A stretch of DNA of 64,000 nt from an uncultured Eubacteriales bacterium (GCA_934444365.1 CAKSCM010000009.1:1-64000); one strand, 5' to 3'. Shown: positions 35,670 through 44,751, counted from the stretch's first letter. A program made the numbers and translations. Notes: generated from the letters alone by a model not told the origin.

Positions 35670-35794
35670 AACTTCCTCCGAAAATATATTTTTCTGAAAC
35701 ATGTCAAGTATCGCACCCGATAGGTAAAAAACGATTCTTACCCTTTGTCGGTGCAGCACAAGGCGTAATTTCCGAAATACCGCTTTATTCAAAA

Positions 35795-35926
35795 AGACCC
35801 ATACACAAATCCGGAATTTGCGTATGAGTCTTATTCTTTAAGGACGGACCGAGGAGATTTATCAGTTCTCCCGTGATGACGATCCCATCCCGCGTATTCC
35901 GCGGAACTACTCCCTCATATTTCATT
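35795..35926 (-). ncRNA. yybP-ykoY (Mn2+) riboswitch with terminator
   Basis: RNA (minus) begins ~7 nt after a consensus -10. It contains GGGAGUAG (35907-35914), the key 5' motif of yybP-ykoY, AUCGUCAUCACG (~35872-35883, matching the CGUCA loop), and GAC (35828-35830). GAC sits just before a segment CUCAUA (35823-35828) able to pair with UAUGAG (35914-35919) as P1. The CUCAUA strand is also the 5' arm of a strong hairpin (35795-35831) followed by UUUUU, so P1 and the terminator are mutually exclusive. That is the expected metal-induced antitermination design. No covariance search could be run. Confidence 0.8.
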
Positions 35927-35932
35927 ATTTAC

Positions 35933-35961
35933 ATATTACCACCTTTATTTTCTTTTGTCAA
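35933..35961 (-). promoter_or_regulatory. Promoter of the SPFH transcript
   Basis: Minus strand TTGACA, 17-bp spacer with TGG, TAATAT. Confidence 0.88.
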
Positions 35962-36171
35962 GATTTTTGTGTTGCCCGACCGATCTATAAGCACTCTTAT
36001 TTTGTCGTTTCTAAAAACAATTTCCGTTATTAAAGCACTTTTCTTTGCGTTTTTTGCACAAAAAAGTATTGTAATTACTCCCCCGCTGTGATACAACATA
36101 CCCGTCGATAATCCTATAAGCCGTTCACTCACCACAGACGTGACGGCTTCGACATTAAGGAGGGACAATTG

Positions 36172-37575
36172 ATGAAAGAAATAACCTATCCCATTCGCTC
36201 GCGCACATTAAAGGATATAGCGACCCAGGAGACCCTTGACAATCTTATAGCCCAGATTGAAAACTGGCAGCAGGGCGTCGGCAACTACGGACTTTTAAAT
36301 CTTCATTCCTGCTGGGGAAAAACGTCGGTCCTTGATAAACGTTATCAGGGCCAGACCGTAAGCAATTATCAAGGTCTCGCCGCCGTTTTTAAAAGACTTT
36401 ACGAAACCACAAAGAACCCTAAATGGTGGCATAAAACCAACGACGTAATAAGGAACGTACTTTATCTTCAGCAGCCCGACGGAGGATTCCGCCATGCAAG
36501 CTCCGAATTCGAGCCGACCTTCGACTCGCACGCTACCTGCCCTATCCACCAGGGGAAAGCAGCACTGACCCTGCTCGAATACTACGACTGGGAATATGCC
36601 GACAGTAAAATCAAGGAGCTTATAAAACCGGCAATAGACCGCCACTGGGAATATTTCAACGATTATTTCTGGTGCCTCGGCAACGCCGGAAGACGTCCTC
36701 ACCCTTACAAGGCCGGCTGGTGCGGCGTCACGAATCAGGATCTTGTAGCGGTGGCAATGCTGGCATATTATTATAAATGCTTCGGGGATAAAAGCAGGTA
36801 TGACGAATTCGGAAAGCCGACCCTCGACCTCATTCTCTCGGATGAATACTACTACAAGGATATGGGACTTTTCGAACGCGGCGACGGCGAGAATTTCACC
36901 GAACGCACCCCGTATTATGTTATAATAATACATATGCTCGAAACGATTTACTCGATAATGCACGACGAGCGCATCCCCGATGTAATCGACAATGTCGTCT
37001 GTCATTTATTCGACGCCGCTTACACCGGAGAGGACGGGCTTATTCACCTTGCCTGGGGAGCCAAAACCGACGAAAAGGACAAAAGCCATGTTACCGGCTG
37101 GATACAGACCCCAACGGTATTTGATTCATACATAGATATAATTAAGCTTATGGACAAATATCTTAAGAAACACCCCGACGAAGAAAAACAGAGAATTCTC
37201 GACTCCCTTACCGAGACATTTTGCGCTTACTTCTATTGCGACGGCACTATTCCGGCTGCTCTTTGGGGGAAAAATCCGATATTCGAAATTTTCGTAAGAC
37301 CCGGCCGCGACGGACTGATAATGCTTATCATGGACCTCCTCGGCGACAATGTACAGGATCCGAAACCGGCAGAACCGCTTTGCATTCACCGTAAATACGG
37401 CGAATATACCTTCAAGCAAAAGGATAAATACTGGGCTATCGAGGAAAACGGCAAGCGTCTTTACGGAGGATACACCCCCTGCGCTTTCGGAATCACCCAC
37501 GGAGACGAGGCTCCTGTTTTCGGGAACTTTGACCTGCTCGACACCCCCGATATCGTAGAAATTATAAAAGACTGA
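36172..37575 (+). CDS. Uncharacterised helical-toroid protein
   Basis: 467 residues, no signal peptide or membrane segment, so cytoplasmic. Spaced aromatic/Trp motifs and repeated helical hairpins are visible: NYQGLAAVFKRLYETTKNPKWWHK, VLYLQQPDGGFRHAS, HQGKAALTLLEYYDW, NQDLVAVAMLAYYY. They suggest an (alpha/alpha)-barrel as in glycoside hydrolases of the GH88/GH105/GH127 type or prenyltransferase-like toroids. The last ~60 residues may form a small beta domain. I cannot name catalytic residues. The ATG at 36172 follows AAGGAGGG; a TTG one codon earlier is less likely. Monocistronic with its own terminator. Confidence 0.7.
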   Translation: MKEITYPIRSRTLKDIATQETLDNLIAQIENWQQGVGNYGLLNLHSCWGKTSVLDKRYQGQTVSNYQGLAAVFKRLYETTKNPKWWHKTNDVIRNVLYLQQPDGGFRHASSEFEPTFDSHATCPIHQGKAALTLLEYYDWEYADSKIKELIKPAIDRHWEYFNDYFWCLGNAGRRPHPYKAGWCGVTNQDLVAVAMLAYYYKCFGDKSRYDEFGKPTLDLILSDEYYYKDMGLFERGDGENFTERTPYYVIIIHMLETIYSIMHDERIPDVIDNVVCHLFDAAYTGEDGLIHLAWGAKTDEKDKSHVTGWIQTPTVFDSYIDIIKLMDKYLKKHPDEEKQRILDSLTETFCAYFYCDGTIPAALWGKNPIFEIFVRPGRDGLIMLIMDLLGDNVQDPKPAEPLCIHRKYGEYTFKQKDKYWAIEENGKRLYGGYTPCAFGITHGDEAPVFGNFDLLDTPDIVEIIKD

Positions 37576-37608
37576 TTTTTCAAAACAAAACAAAACAAAC
37601 GACAAAAG

Positions 37609-37650
37609 ACCTCCGGGACCGACTTTAACGTCAATCACGGAGGTTTTTTA
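37609..37650 (+). terminator. Terminator
   Basis: ACCTCCG ... CGGAGGT followed by TTTTTTAA, 34 bp past the stop of the preceding plus-strand gene. Confidence 0.85.
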
Positions 37651-37765
37651 ATTCAGTTTTAATATTATATTTTTTAAAAACTATATTCCCGATACGATAA
37701 AAACCGATACGGCATTTAAATAATATTCTTCTTATATGATGTTATCTATTTATCAAATAAATATA

Positions 37766-38869
37766 CTAATCCTTCTCCGTGTAAAGCTTTACGTATTTTT
37801 GAACGATGTCTGACATTACGGGCAGCTTTTTCTCTACATCTTCAACCAGTTTAAGCTGGGTTCTGGCCCTGTCGAGATTGTGGTTTTCACGGTGGACCTT
37901 AAAGTATACGTCGCCGTTTAAATAATCGGCAAGAAAACGCGTTCCGCACTCGTATGTAAGTATAAGCACCGACATCGGCAAAAGCTCAATTTCCGTTTCG
38001 GTCAGGCAATGTGCCGTCTGCTGCAAAAAGCCCTTGGTAAACTGCTCAAACTTTTCAAGATCAAACCAGATCTTATCGAGATCGGTCTCATCCTCCGCTC
38101 CGCTTGAAGCACCGAAACGAAGCGCATCACCGAAATCGAACAGCGCCGATCCCGGCATAACGGTATCGAGGTCTATTACGCAGGATTTTTCATTGTCGTC
38201 CTTATCAAACAGAATGTTGTTGAGCTTGGTGTCGTTGTGGGTTACCCTAAGCGGAACCGAGCCGTCGGCCATTCTATCGGTAATGCAGGAGGCATACTTG
38301 CTGAATTTCAAAGCCGCCTCTATTTCTTTTTTTGCATATTCGGCCCGGTTTGCCGCATTGTTTTCTATTGCGCATTCGAGCTGTTTAACCCTTTCGGGGG
38401 TGTTATGAAAATCCTTTATGGTTTCATGAAGAGTTTCGGCCGAAAAATCGCTTAGCATTGCCTGGAATTTACCGAACGCACGGCCGGCATAGTAAAGCTG
38501 TATAGGATTTTCAACCAGATCGTAGCTTACGGAATTTTCTATAAAATGATACATTCTGAAAACGTTTCCGTCATCAGCCTTATAACAGTTCTTTTTGTCC
38601 TTGGTATAAATAACCGTAAGGGTTTCGTTTTTCGGGTCACCGCCGTTTTTTGTGATTTTTTCAGAGAGAAAACGGGTCACATTTACGATGTTTTCCATCA
38701 CATTCTCCGGCTCTTTAAAGACATTCGTGTTTATCCGCTGAAGAATAAACTTCGGGTCGGTCTCACACAAATATGTATCGTTTATGTGGCCGTTTCCGTA
38801 GGACTGAATGTCTGTTTCTATATCAAACTGCGAACAAATTCCCCTTAAATCGAAGCTGTCGGTTGCCAC
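37766..38869 (-). CDS. APH-family kinase, N-acetylhexosamine 1-kinase-like
   Basis: 367 residues. Aminoglycoside-phosphotransferase fold. N-terminal lobe: SYGNGHINDTYLCE ... KFILQRINTNVFKEPENVMENI. Catalytic loop LRVTHNDTKLNNILFD and Mg-binding DLDTVMPGSALFDFGDALR, the pattern of NahK-type kinases that phosphorylate GlcNAc/GalNAc at C1. The GTG at 38867-38869 follows GGAAGGGG at 8 nt; the frame is open upstream but basic and unlike the family. Substrate is inferred only. No lacto-N-biose pathway genes adjoin it. Confidence 0.82.
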   Translation of the reverse strand: MATDSFDLRGICSQFDIETDIQSYGNGHINDTYLCETDPKFILQRINTNVFKEPENVMENIVNVTRFLSEKITKNGGDPKNETLTVIYTKDKKNCYKADDGNVFRMYHFIENSVSYDLVENPIQLYYAGRAFGKFQAMLSDFSAETLHETIKDFHNTPERVKQLECAIENNAANRAEYAKKEIEAALKFSKYASCITDRMADGSVPLRVTHNDTKLNNILFDKDDNEKSCVIDLDTVMPGSALFDFGDALRFGASSGAEDETDLDKIWFDLEKFEQFTKGFLQQTAHCLTETEIELLPMSVLILTYECGTRFLADYLNGDVYFKVHRENHNLDRARTQLKLVEDVEKKLPVMSDIVQKYVKLYTEKD

Positions 38870-39184
38870 TGTAATGACCCCTTCCGTTTTCTTTCGTTTT
38901 TTCTTACTAATACATATTATATCGGAAAAATTGAAATTCTCCATCATTGCAGCAAATTAATCTTTTTTCGGATCAATCTTGCGAACATCATTTAATCTTT
39001 AATTAACAAATGCTCAAAAGGTTTGCAACAAGAACAAAATCCAAACATTTCACCGCTCGGTAAAAGGTTCGGATTCGCCATGACTGATACGAATAGCTGA
39101 TAGGGACCTGAAGGCTGAAAACGCGAGCATAAAGAAAACAATTTACTTTTATTTTCACACGCGAACCGCCTTAAGGTGCTTACC
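38870..39184. other. Intergenic region, nothing recognised
   Basis: About 315 bp between tRNA-Leu and the kinase gene. A TATAAT-like box lies near 38917-38922 (minus) but no good -35 was found. No ORF and no clear terminator for the tRNA. Confidence 0.4.
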
Positions 39185-39271
39185 TGGTGCCGCTGACCGG
39201 ACTTGAACCGGTACGATATCGCTATCGAGGGATTTTAAGTCCCTTGTGTCTGCCTATTCCACCACAGCGGC
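39185..39271 (-). tRNA. tRNA-Leu (TAA)
   Basis: 87 nt with encoded CCA and a long class II variable arm (TCGATAGCGATATCGT). The anticodon loop CTTAAAA gives TAA. The acceptor stem GCCGCTG pairs with CAGCGGC. Confidence 0.95.
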
Positions 39272-39323
39272 GAATTTTTGTTTCTGCTTAAAATCGGGAA
39301 AATTCTGACCCGTCAGCCTAACG

Positions 39324-39352
39324 ATTATAACCCATAAGACATCCCGTGTCAA
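39324..39352 (-). promoter_or_regulatory. Consensus promoter of tRNA-Leu
   Basis: Perfect TTGACA, 17-bp spacer, TATAAT on the minus strand, ~50 bp before the mature tRNA 5' end. Confidence 0.92.
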
Positions 39353-39361
39353 TAATTAAGT

Positions 39362-39469
39362 TTTGCTCCTTTAAAGTTTTTTCTGCTTATATTCCGCACA
39401 TACTGTACCGGACAAAGACTCTTTTCCGGTAAATCACATGGCAAAATACAGATACTTTAAAGGAGCAAA
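39362..39469. repeat. 108-bp element with 16-bp perfect terminal inverted repeats
   Basis: TTTGCTCCTTTAAAGT (39362-39377) and its exact reverse complement (39454-39469) enclose 76 bp with an inner ACCGGA/TCCGGT dyad. It lies between the potD stop and the tRNA-Leu promoter. No clear target-site duplication. Part of the arm (TTTTGCTCCTTTAA) recurs inside potD at 40031-40044. It could be a MITE, a potD 3'-UTR structure or a small RNA; the arms contain an anti-Shine-Dalgarno sequence. Confidence 0.55.
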
Positions 39470-39498
39470 CACGATAAACAATTTAAGTGATTTTTTAC

Positions 39499-40683
39499 TT
39501 ACTCGGCCTTTTTGCGAACCCTTTTTATTATTATAAAGGCGGTCGCCGCAACAAGGGCCAAAGCGACTATCGCATAAACGAATGAGCTGATTTCGGTGCG
39601 CTTGACCTGACTCCAGCCGTCGTCCATTATTTTCTGGGTGTCGGCGTCAAGATATAAAAATTCCTCACCGCGCGAGAGAATTTCGGCCGACGGATAAACC
39701 ACCTCATCGTTGTAATAAGAGTACTCGGGATCCTGCTCAACCGAGGTTATCGGGCTTGAATAGCCTATCGTCTCGGCGTTTGCAAGGGCAATCTCATGCG
39801 AGCACATAAAATTGATATACTCCTCGGCCGCCGCCTTGTTTTTGGCCCCTTTGGGAATGCACATGGCATCCACAAAAACGTTGAAGCCTTCCTTCGGGAA
39901 AACAAATTCGAGGTCGGGATTATTGGCCTGCATGGTTTTAAAATCTCCGGCATAATACGGGGCGATCGCCGCCTCGCCGCTTTCCATTTTATTAAAGACC
40001 TCATCGGCAACATAGGCCTGTACAAGGGGCTTTTGCTCCTTTAACTTCTCGGTGGCAGCATCCCACTGAGCCTTATCGGTGGTGTTGTAGCTGTAACCGA
40101 GCAGAGAAAGCGCCACGGCATATGCGTCGCGCGGGTTGTTGAACATAAGTATTTTACCGGCATACTGTTCGTCCCACATATCGGCCCATCCCTCAAGAGG
40201 CGCCGAAACCATTGTTTTATTGTAAATAATGCCGGCGGTTCCCCATGTATAAGGCACCGAATATTCGCTGTTCGGATCGTACGAAAGCGAGGTTTTTATC
40301 ACCTTTTCGTCTACGCTCTTATAATTCGGAATGTTTGAAAAATCGAGCTTTTCAAGCATATCCTCCTTTATAAGACGGGAAATCATGTAATCCGACGGGG
40401 TTATAACGTCGTAATTGGCTCCGCCTGCTTTAAGCTTTGCATACATGGTCTCATTGGTGTCGTAATTTGAGTAATTTACGGTCATTTTAACGCCGTATTT
40501 CTGCTCGTAATACTTTTCAAATTCGGCGTTGACGTCGAGCGAATCCTCAGATCCGTCCGAGATATACTCGCCCCAGTTGAACACGTTGAGTGTAACCGGG
40601 TCGTTGTTGTCGGCACTTACCGCAACGCAAAGCGACGACAAAACCACAACAAGTACAGATAAAAATGACAAAAACCTTTTCAA
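39499..40683 (-). CDS. potD: Polyamine ABC transporter substrate-binding protein
   Basis: 394 residues. PotD family: LNVFNWGEYISDG after a Sec signal peptide, then YDVITPSDYMISRLI, SVPYTWGTAGIIYN, FVDAMCIPKGAKNKAAAEEYINFM. Unusually for a Gram-positive binding protein it has no lipobox Cys after the signal. Instead it carries a C-terminal membrane anchor (FVYAIVALALVAATAFIIIKRVRKK), so it is probably tethered by that helix. Start is TTG with AAGGAG 11 nt before it. Last gene of the pot operon, separated from potC by an epimerase-like gene. Spermidine/putrescine specificity is by family. Confidence 0.92.
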   Translation of the reverse strand: MKRFLSFLSVLVVVLSSLCVAVSADNNDPVTLNVFNWGEYISDGSEDSLDVNAEFEKYYEQKYGVKMTVNYSNYDTNETMYAKLKAGGANYDVITPSDYMISRLIKEDMLEKLDFSNIPNYKSVDEKVIKTSLSYDPNSEYSVPYTWGTAGIIYNKTMVSAPLEGWADMWDEQYAGKILMFNNPRDAYAVALSLLGYSYNTTDKAQWDAATEKLKEQKPLVQAYVADEVFNKMESGEAAIAPYYAGDFKTMQANNPDLEFVFPKEGFNVFVDAMCIPKGAKNKAAAEEYINFMCSHEIALANAETIGYSSPITSVEQDPEYSYYNDEVVYPSAEILSRGEEFLYLDADTQKIMDDGWSQVKRTEISSFVYAIVALALVAATAFIIIKRVRKKAE

Positions 40684-40717
40684 TTCCTTCGTTTCTCCTT
40701 AAATAAAGATTTTTTTA

Positions 40718-41569
40718 TCACATTGAAAACCTTTTAAGGTTTTCAAGTCCTACCCTTATGCTCTCGTCCACCGGCTCCATCCCCTCGAATTCGAGAGAAA
40801 TATATCCGTCGTATCCGGCGGCCTTTAAAATGTTTATACACTGCTTTACCGGAACGCAGCCGTGGCCCAAAACCGTACCGCGAAGGTAGTTTTGTCCCCG
40901 GGTTTTAAAAAAGCAAGCCCCGGGGTCCTCGCCCGATCCAGACTTATAAAGAAAATCCTTGGCATGGATATAAAAGGCATGAGGAGCAAGCCTTGATACC
41001 GCCTTTGACGGCTCCTCATCGACGCAAAGGAAATTGCCGATATCCACAAGCAGGCCGAAATTCTCATATCCGACGGCGTTAAAAAGCGCCTCTACGCGGT
41101 CGGAATCCTGGCATATAAACCCGTGGTTCTCGGTCATTGTGCGAACACCGCTGCCCTGTGCGTATTCGGCCACTCCGCGCACGCAATCGGCGACGGATTT
41201 AAGGCCTTGATCAAAGGAAGCGAAAAATCCCCCTGCCCCGAAAACGTCATGCCGCATGAGCTTCGAGCCCATCAAGGCGGCCGCATCGACGTAACGCTTT
41301 AACCGTTCAACCTCGTTGTGCCTGCCCTTTTCATCCTTGTTAAAATCGGCAGCTATTGCAAGGTTTGTAACCTCAAGGCCGAAGCTCCTTGCCCTTTTGC
41401 CGAATTCCTCCGCAAAACCAAGAATTTCCTTATCATCAATATATCCCGAAGGACTCAGTTCAATGCCGTCAAACCCGATATCCGCCGCTTTTTTCACACA
41501 ATCGGCAAGGGTCATCTCCCCATTTGCAATGCTCCTTGCAAAGCTGTAGGTCGTAACGGAATACTTCAT
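40718..41569 (-). CDS. Sugar phosphate isomerase/epimerase-like TIM barrel
   Basis: 283 residues. AP-endonuclease-2/xylose-isomerase-like TIM barrel: YSVTTYSFARSIANGEMTLADCVKKAADIGFDGIELS at the N-terminus. Candidate metal ligands lie in ENHG (~147), DIGN (~179), HAKD (~205) and LEFEG (~266). AGGAGG is 8 nt before the ATG at 41567-41569; the codon two earlier overlaps the site. It is inserted between potC and potD in the polyamine transporter operon, 34 bp before potD, which suggests cotranscription. Substrate unknown. Two paralogues lie at 53.4 and 60.7 kb. Confidence 0.85.
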   Translation of the reverse strand: MKYSVTTYSFARSIANGEMTLADCVKKAADIGFDGIELSPSGYIDDKEILGFAEEFGKRARSFGLEVTNLAIAADFNKDEKGRHNEVERLKRYVDAAALMGSKLMRHDVFGAGGFFASFDQGLKSVADCVRGVAEYAQGSGVRTMTENHGFICQDSDRVEALFNAVGYENFGLLVDIGNFLCVDEEPSKAVSRLAPHAFYIHAKDFLYKSGSGEDPGACFFKTRGQNYLRGTVLGHGCVPVKQCINILKAAGYDGYISLEFEGMEPVDESIRVGLENLKRFSM

Positions 41570-41619
41570 CTGCAAGTCCTCCTACCGCTGCACTGATACA
41601 GCCGGTTTGTTATCGGCCG

Positions 41620-42435
41620 TTATTTCCCGGATGCGGAATTTGTCTTTAGCTTTTTCTCGTTGCGATTCTGCCGGACATTTATCAGTATAAGCAGCACGAG
41701 CACCACGACAAAAAGTATTGTCGAAAGGGCGTTTATGTCCGGACGAACACGTTTTTTGGTCATGGAATAAATCCTAAGCGGAAGGGTCTGAAAGCCCGGA
41801 CCGCTGACAAAATAGCTTATTACAAAATCATCGATCGAAAGGGTAAACGACATTATAAATCCGGTGATTATTCCCGGTACGACCGACGGCAAAACCGCCT
41901 TAAAAAAGGCCTTTATAGGGGTGCAGCCGAGGTCCTGAGCCGCCTCGGACAAATACCTGTCGGAGGCCTTAAGCATCGGCAGCACCGAAAAAATAACGTA
42001 GGGTAAATTAAAGGTTATATGAGCTATAAGCACGGTTACAAATCCGAGGGTCGAGGTGTTTTTAAACAGCACACCCACAAAAACAAACAGCAGCATAAGC
42101 GAAACGCCGGTTACTATGTCGGGGTTCATAAGCGGTATATTGGTAACCGCACTGACCGCTTTTTTCTGCCAGCGGTGCATATAGGATATTCCGACCGCCG
42201 CCGCCGTGCCGAGCACCGTTGCGATAACGGCCGACAAAACGGCCACTATAAGGGTGTTGTACAGCGAGCCGATGGTCTGCCTGTCGCGAAAAAGCTCGGC
42301 ATACCATTTAAACGAAAATCCCGTAAAAACTCCGGTGGAATCGCCTTTGTTAAATGAAAAGAAAATCATGACAAGGATAGGAGCATACATCAGGAAAAAA
42401 ATTATGAAAAGATATATCTTAGAGGCTTTTTTCAT
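41620..42435 (-). CDS. potC: Polyamine ABC transporter permease PotC
   Basis: 271 residues, six membrane segments. Type I ABC permease with the EAA loop in LSEAAQDLGCTPIKAFFKAVLPSVVPGI. Starts MKKASKIYLFIIFFLMYAPILVMIFFSFN. Its ATG at 42433-42435 overlaps the potB stop as ATGA, so translation is coupled; GGGGAG lies 11 nt upstream. The 18 upstream in-frame codons lie inside potB and are not expected to be translated. Confidence 0.93.
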   Translation of the reverse strand: MKKASKIYLFIIFFLMYAPILVMIFFSFNKGDSTGVFTGFSFKWYAELFRDRQTIGSLYNTLIVAVLSAVIATVLGTAAAVGISYMHRWQKKAVSAVTNIPLMNPDIVTGVSLMLLFVFVGVLFKNTSTLGFVTVLIAHITFNLPYVIFSVLPMLKASDRYLSEAAQDLGCTPIKAFFKAVLPSVVPGIITGFIMSFTLSIDDFVISYFVSGPGFQTLPLRIYSMTKKRVRPDINALSTILFVVVLVLLILINVRQNRNEKKLKTNSASGK

Positions 42436-43256
42436 ACGACCATCGTCTCCCCTTCCCCGTCGGTATACTGGTTCATTATGGCTATGCATATAAAGATCAT
42501 GACCATAAGCACCAGCGACAGCGCCGCGCCGACATTGTAGTTATACTCCCAGTTGAACTTTGTGTCGATAACATCGCCTATAAGCATGAGGTTTCCGCCG
42601 AGCTTCTGGGAAATATAAAAGGTACTTACCGACGGAACAAACACCATGGTAACGCCCGAGGCGATTCCCGGAACACTAAGCGGCAGCACCACTCTTTTAA
42701 AAACCGACATGGCCGAGCCGCCCAGATCCTGAGCCGCCTCGATAAGGTTTTTGTCGATCTTGGTCATGACGGTATAAAGCGGCAGTATCATATACGGAAT
42801 AAAGTTGTAAACCATACCTATAACGACGGCCGCACGGGTGTTTATAACGTGTATAGGACCTATACCGATATACGAAAGCAGGCTGTTTATTATACCGGTA
42901 TCCTCCAGAATGGTCATAAGCGCATAGGTCCTCAGTATAAGATTCATCCACATCGGCAGCATGACAAGCACTATCATTATACGCTGCTTCGATTGCGGCA
43001 TTCGCGATATCATATAGGCTATCGGATATGCGATAACAAGGCTTATAACGGTAGCTACCGCACCCAGCCACACCGACAGCAAAAGGGTGTCGCCGTAATC
43101 CGCAATGGCCGAAATGTTGTTAAGCGTGAAGGCCCCATCGCTGTCGGTAAAGGCATAATAAGCCACCACGCCTAAAGGCACGACTATAAATATTACCGAC
43201 CACAAAAGGTAGGGCGCCGCGCATAGGCGCTGAGCCAAAGTGCGTTTAGCCTTCAA
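42432..43256 (-). CDS. potB: Polyamine ABC transporter permease PotB
   Basis: 274 residues, six membrane segments. EAA loop LIEAAQDLGGSAMSVFKRVVLPLSVPGI. The start is a TTG overlapping the potA stop (TTGA), preceded by AAGGGG at 10 nt. Forms the membrane pore with PotC, energised by PotA. Confidence 0.93.
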   Translation of the reverse strand: MKAKRTLAQRLCAAPYLLWSVIFIVVPLGVVAYYAFTDSDGAFTLNNISAIADYGDTLLLSVWLGAVATVISLVIAYPIAYMISRMPQSKQRIMIVLVMLPMWMNLILRTYALMTILEDTGIINSLLSYIGIGPIHVINTRAAVVIGMVYNFIPYMILPLYTVMTKIDKNLIEAAQDLGGSAMSVFKRVVLPLSVPGIASGVTMVFVPSVSTFYISQKLGGNLMLIGDVIDTKFNWEYNYNVGAALSLVLMVMIFICIAIMNQYTDGEGETMVV

Positions 43257-44431
43257 TTCTTGTCATCCCCTTCGCTTTCTTCGCCCTCTTCGAAAATCTC
43301 GCTCGCTTCCTCCTCGGGAACGTAATCCGGATCGGAAAGATGATCCATTTCCTCGCTGAAGGTGCTGTAATCGCCGAACATTCCGGAATACTCCGATTTT
43401 TTCATAACATGTATATCCTCGGGATTAAGCACAATGCCTATATCATCCCCGACGTTTATACAGTCGGTGGTCTGTATCATCCATTTAAAGCCCTTTATAT
43501 CCACTATTACCTCATAATGGACACCCTTGAAGGTCGATCCGGTAACAATACCCGACAGATGTCCCTTTTCCGGAACGGTAACGTCTATATCCTCGGGACG
43601 TATTACTATGTCGACCGGCTCGTCCTTATCAAAGCCCTTATCGACGCAATCGAAGACCTTGCCGGCAAATTCGCACTTATAATCCTCGCGCATAATGCCG
43701 TCTAAAATATTGCTGTCCCCTATAAAATCGGCGACAAAGGCATTCTCCGGCTCGTTGTAAATATCCTGAGGGGTTCCTATCTGCTGAATTAACCCCTTAT
43801 CCATAACCACAACGCGATCGGACATGGAAAGCGCCTCTTCCTGATCGTGGGTTACGAAAATAAAGGTTATTTTAAGCCGCTGCTGTATTTTTTTAAGCTC
43901 AACCTGCATATCCTTGCGAAGCTTTAAATCAAGGGCTGCAAGCGGCTCGTCAAGAAGCAGTACCTTGGGACTTGTAACCAAAGCGCGGGCTATTGCAACA
44001 CGCTGCTGCTGACCTCCCGAAAGGGTGGCGATCCGCCGCTTTTCAAAGCCCTTTAAGCCGACAAGCTCTATCATCTCGCCGACCTTGCTTTTTATCTCCT
44101 TTTCGGGGAGCTTGCGCACCCTCAGTCCGAAGGCGACGTTCTCGAAAACGTTAAGATGCTCAAACAGCGCATAACGCTGAAATATCGTACATACCTCGCG
44201 CTTATACGGAGGAAGATCGTTGATATTCCGTCCGTCAAAAAAAACATCGCCGCTGTTCTGACTTACAAAACCCGCAATTATCCGAAGGGTAGTGGTTTTG
44301 CCGCAGCCGGAGGGGCCGAGCAATGTAACAAATTCCCCGTCTTTTATTGAAAGACTGATATCGCGAAGAATGGGTTCCGAGTCGAATTCGACGACAATAT
44401 TTTTAAGCTCTATTAAATTTTTGTCGGACAT
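43253..44431 (-). CDS. potA: Polyamine ABC transporter ATPase PotA
   Basis: 392 residues. Walker A GPSGCGKTTTLR (~39), signature LSGGQQQRVAIARAL, Walker B VLLLDEPLAALD, H-loop VTHDQEEA. C-terminal TOBE domain (~290-360) and an extra acidic tail (PEEEASEIFEEGEESEGDDK). First gene of the pot operon; GGTGGG precedes its ATG. A sigma-A promoter lies ~85 bp upstream. Confidence 0.94.
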   Translation of the reverse strand: MSDKNLIELKNIVVEFDSEPILRDISLSIKDGEFVTLLGPSGCGKTTTLRIIAGFVSQNSGDVFFDGRNINDLPPYKREVCTIFQRYALFEHLNVFENVAFGLRVRKLPEKEIKSKVGEMIELVGLKGFEKRRIATLSGGQQQRVAIARALVTSPKVLLLDEPLAALDLKLRKDMQVELKKIQQRLKITFIFVTHDQEEALSMSDRVVVMDKGLIQQIGTPQDIYNEPENAFVADFIGDSNILDGIMREDYKCEFAGKVFDCVDKGFDKDEPVDIVIRPEDIDVTVPEKGHLSGIVTGSTFKGVHYEVIVDIKGFKWMIQTTDCINVGDDIGIVLNPEDIHVMKKSEYSGMFGDYSTFSEEMDHLSDPDYVPEEEASEIFEEGEESEGDDKN

Positions 44432-44751
44432 TTATGCACCCACCTTTTTTATATCGGCGCGGTGCAAAAACGCACAAAACGCCACAATATTTTTTATTTC
44501 ATATCAATGATACAAATAATATATATTTTCGAGCAAAAAGTCAATAGCAATGCGAAAAAATCGGCATTTTTTTAATCTGCCGACGAATATTTTACATTTT
44601 TCCCGATAACTTGAATAATAAGTGAGGTCTTTTGCTATAATTTACATAATTGAGCCATCCAATCAAAGCCCGTTTCAAGCGGATGCGCTCGCATTCCGCA
44701 AGGGCGAAAACACTGCTTTCCATAAGCATATTTGCTTTAAGCTTTGCGGTA
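44432..44751. other. Divergent intergenic region between potA and mtaD
   Basis: Holds the potA promoter (44516-44544, minus); the plus-strand promoter and leader of the deaminase gene follow immediately. No ORF supported. Confidence 0.5.
44516..44544 (-). promoter_or_regulatory. pot operon promoter
   Basis: Minus strand TTGACT, 17-bp spacer, TATTAT. Confidence 0.78.

Noticed and set aside
35673..35792. Extended N-terminus for the SPFH protein (TTG at 35792)
   Set aside because: A strong GGAGG-spaced ATG at 35669 begins directly before the membrane helix; the extension is untypical and lies in the leader after the riboswitch terminator.
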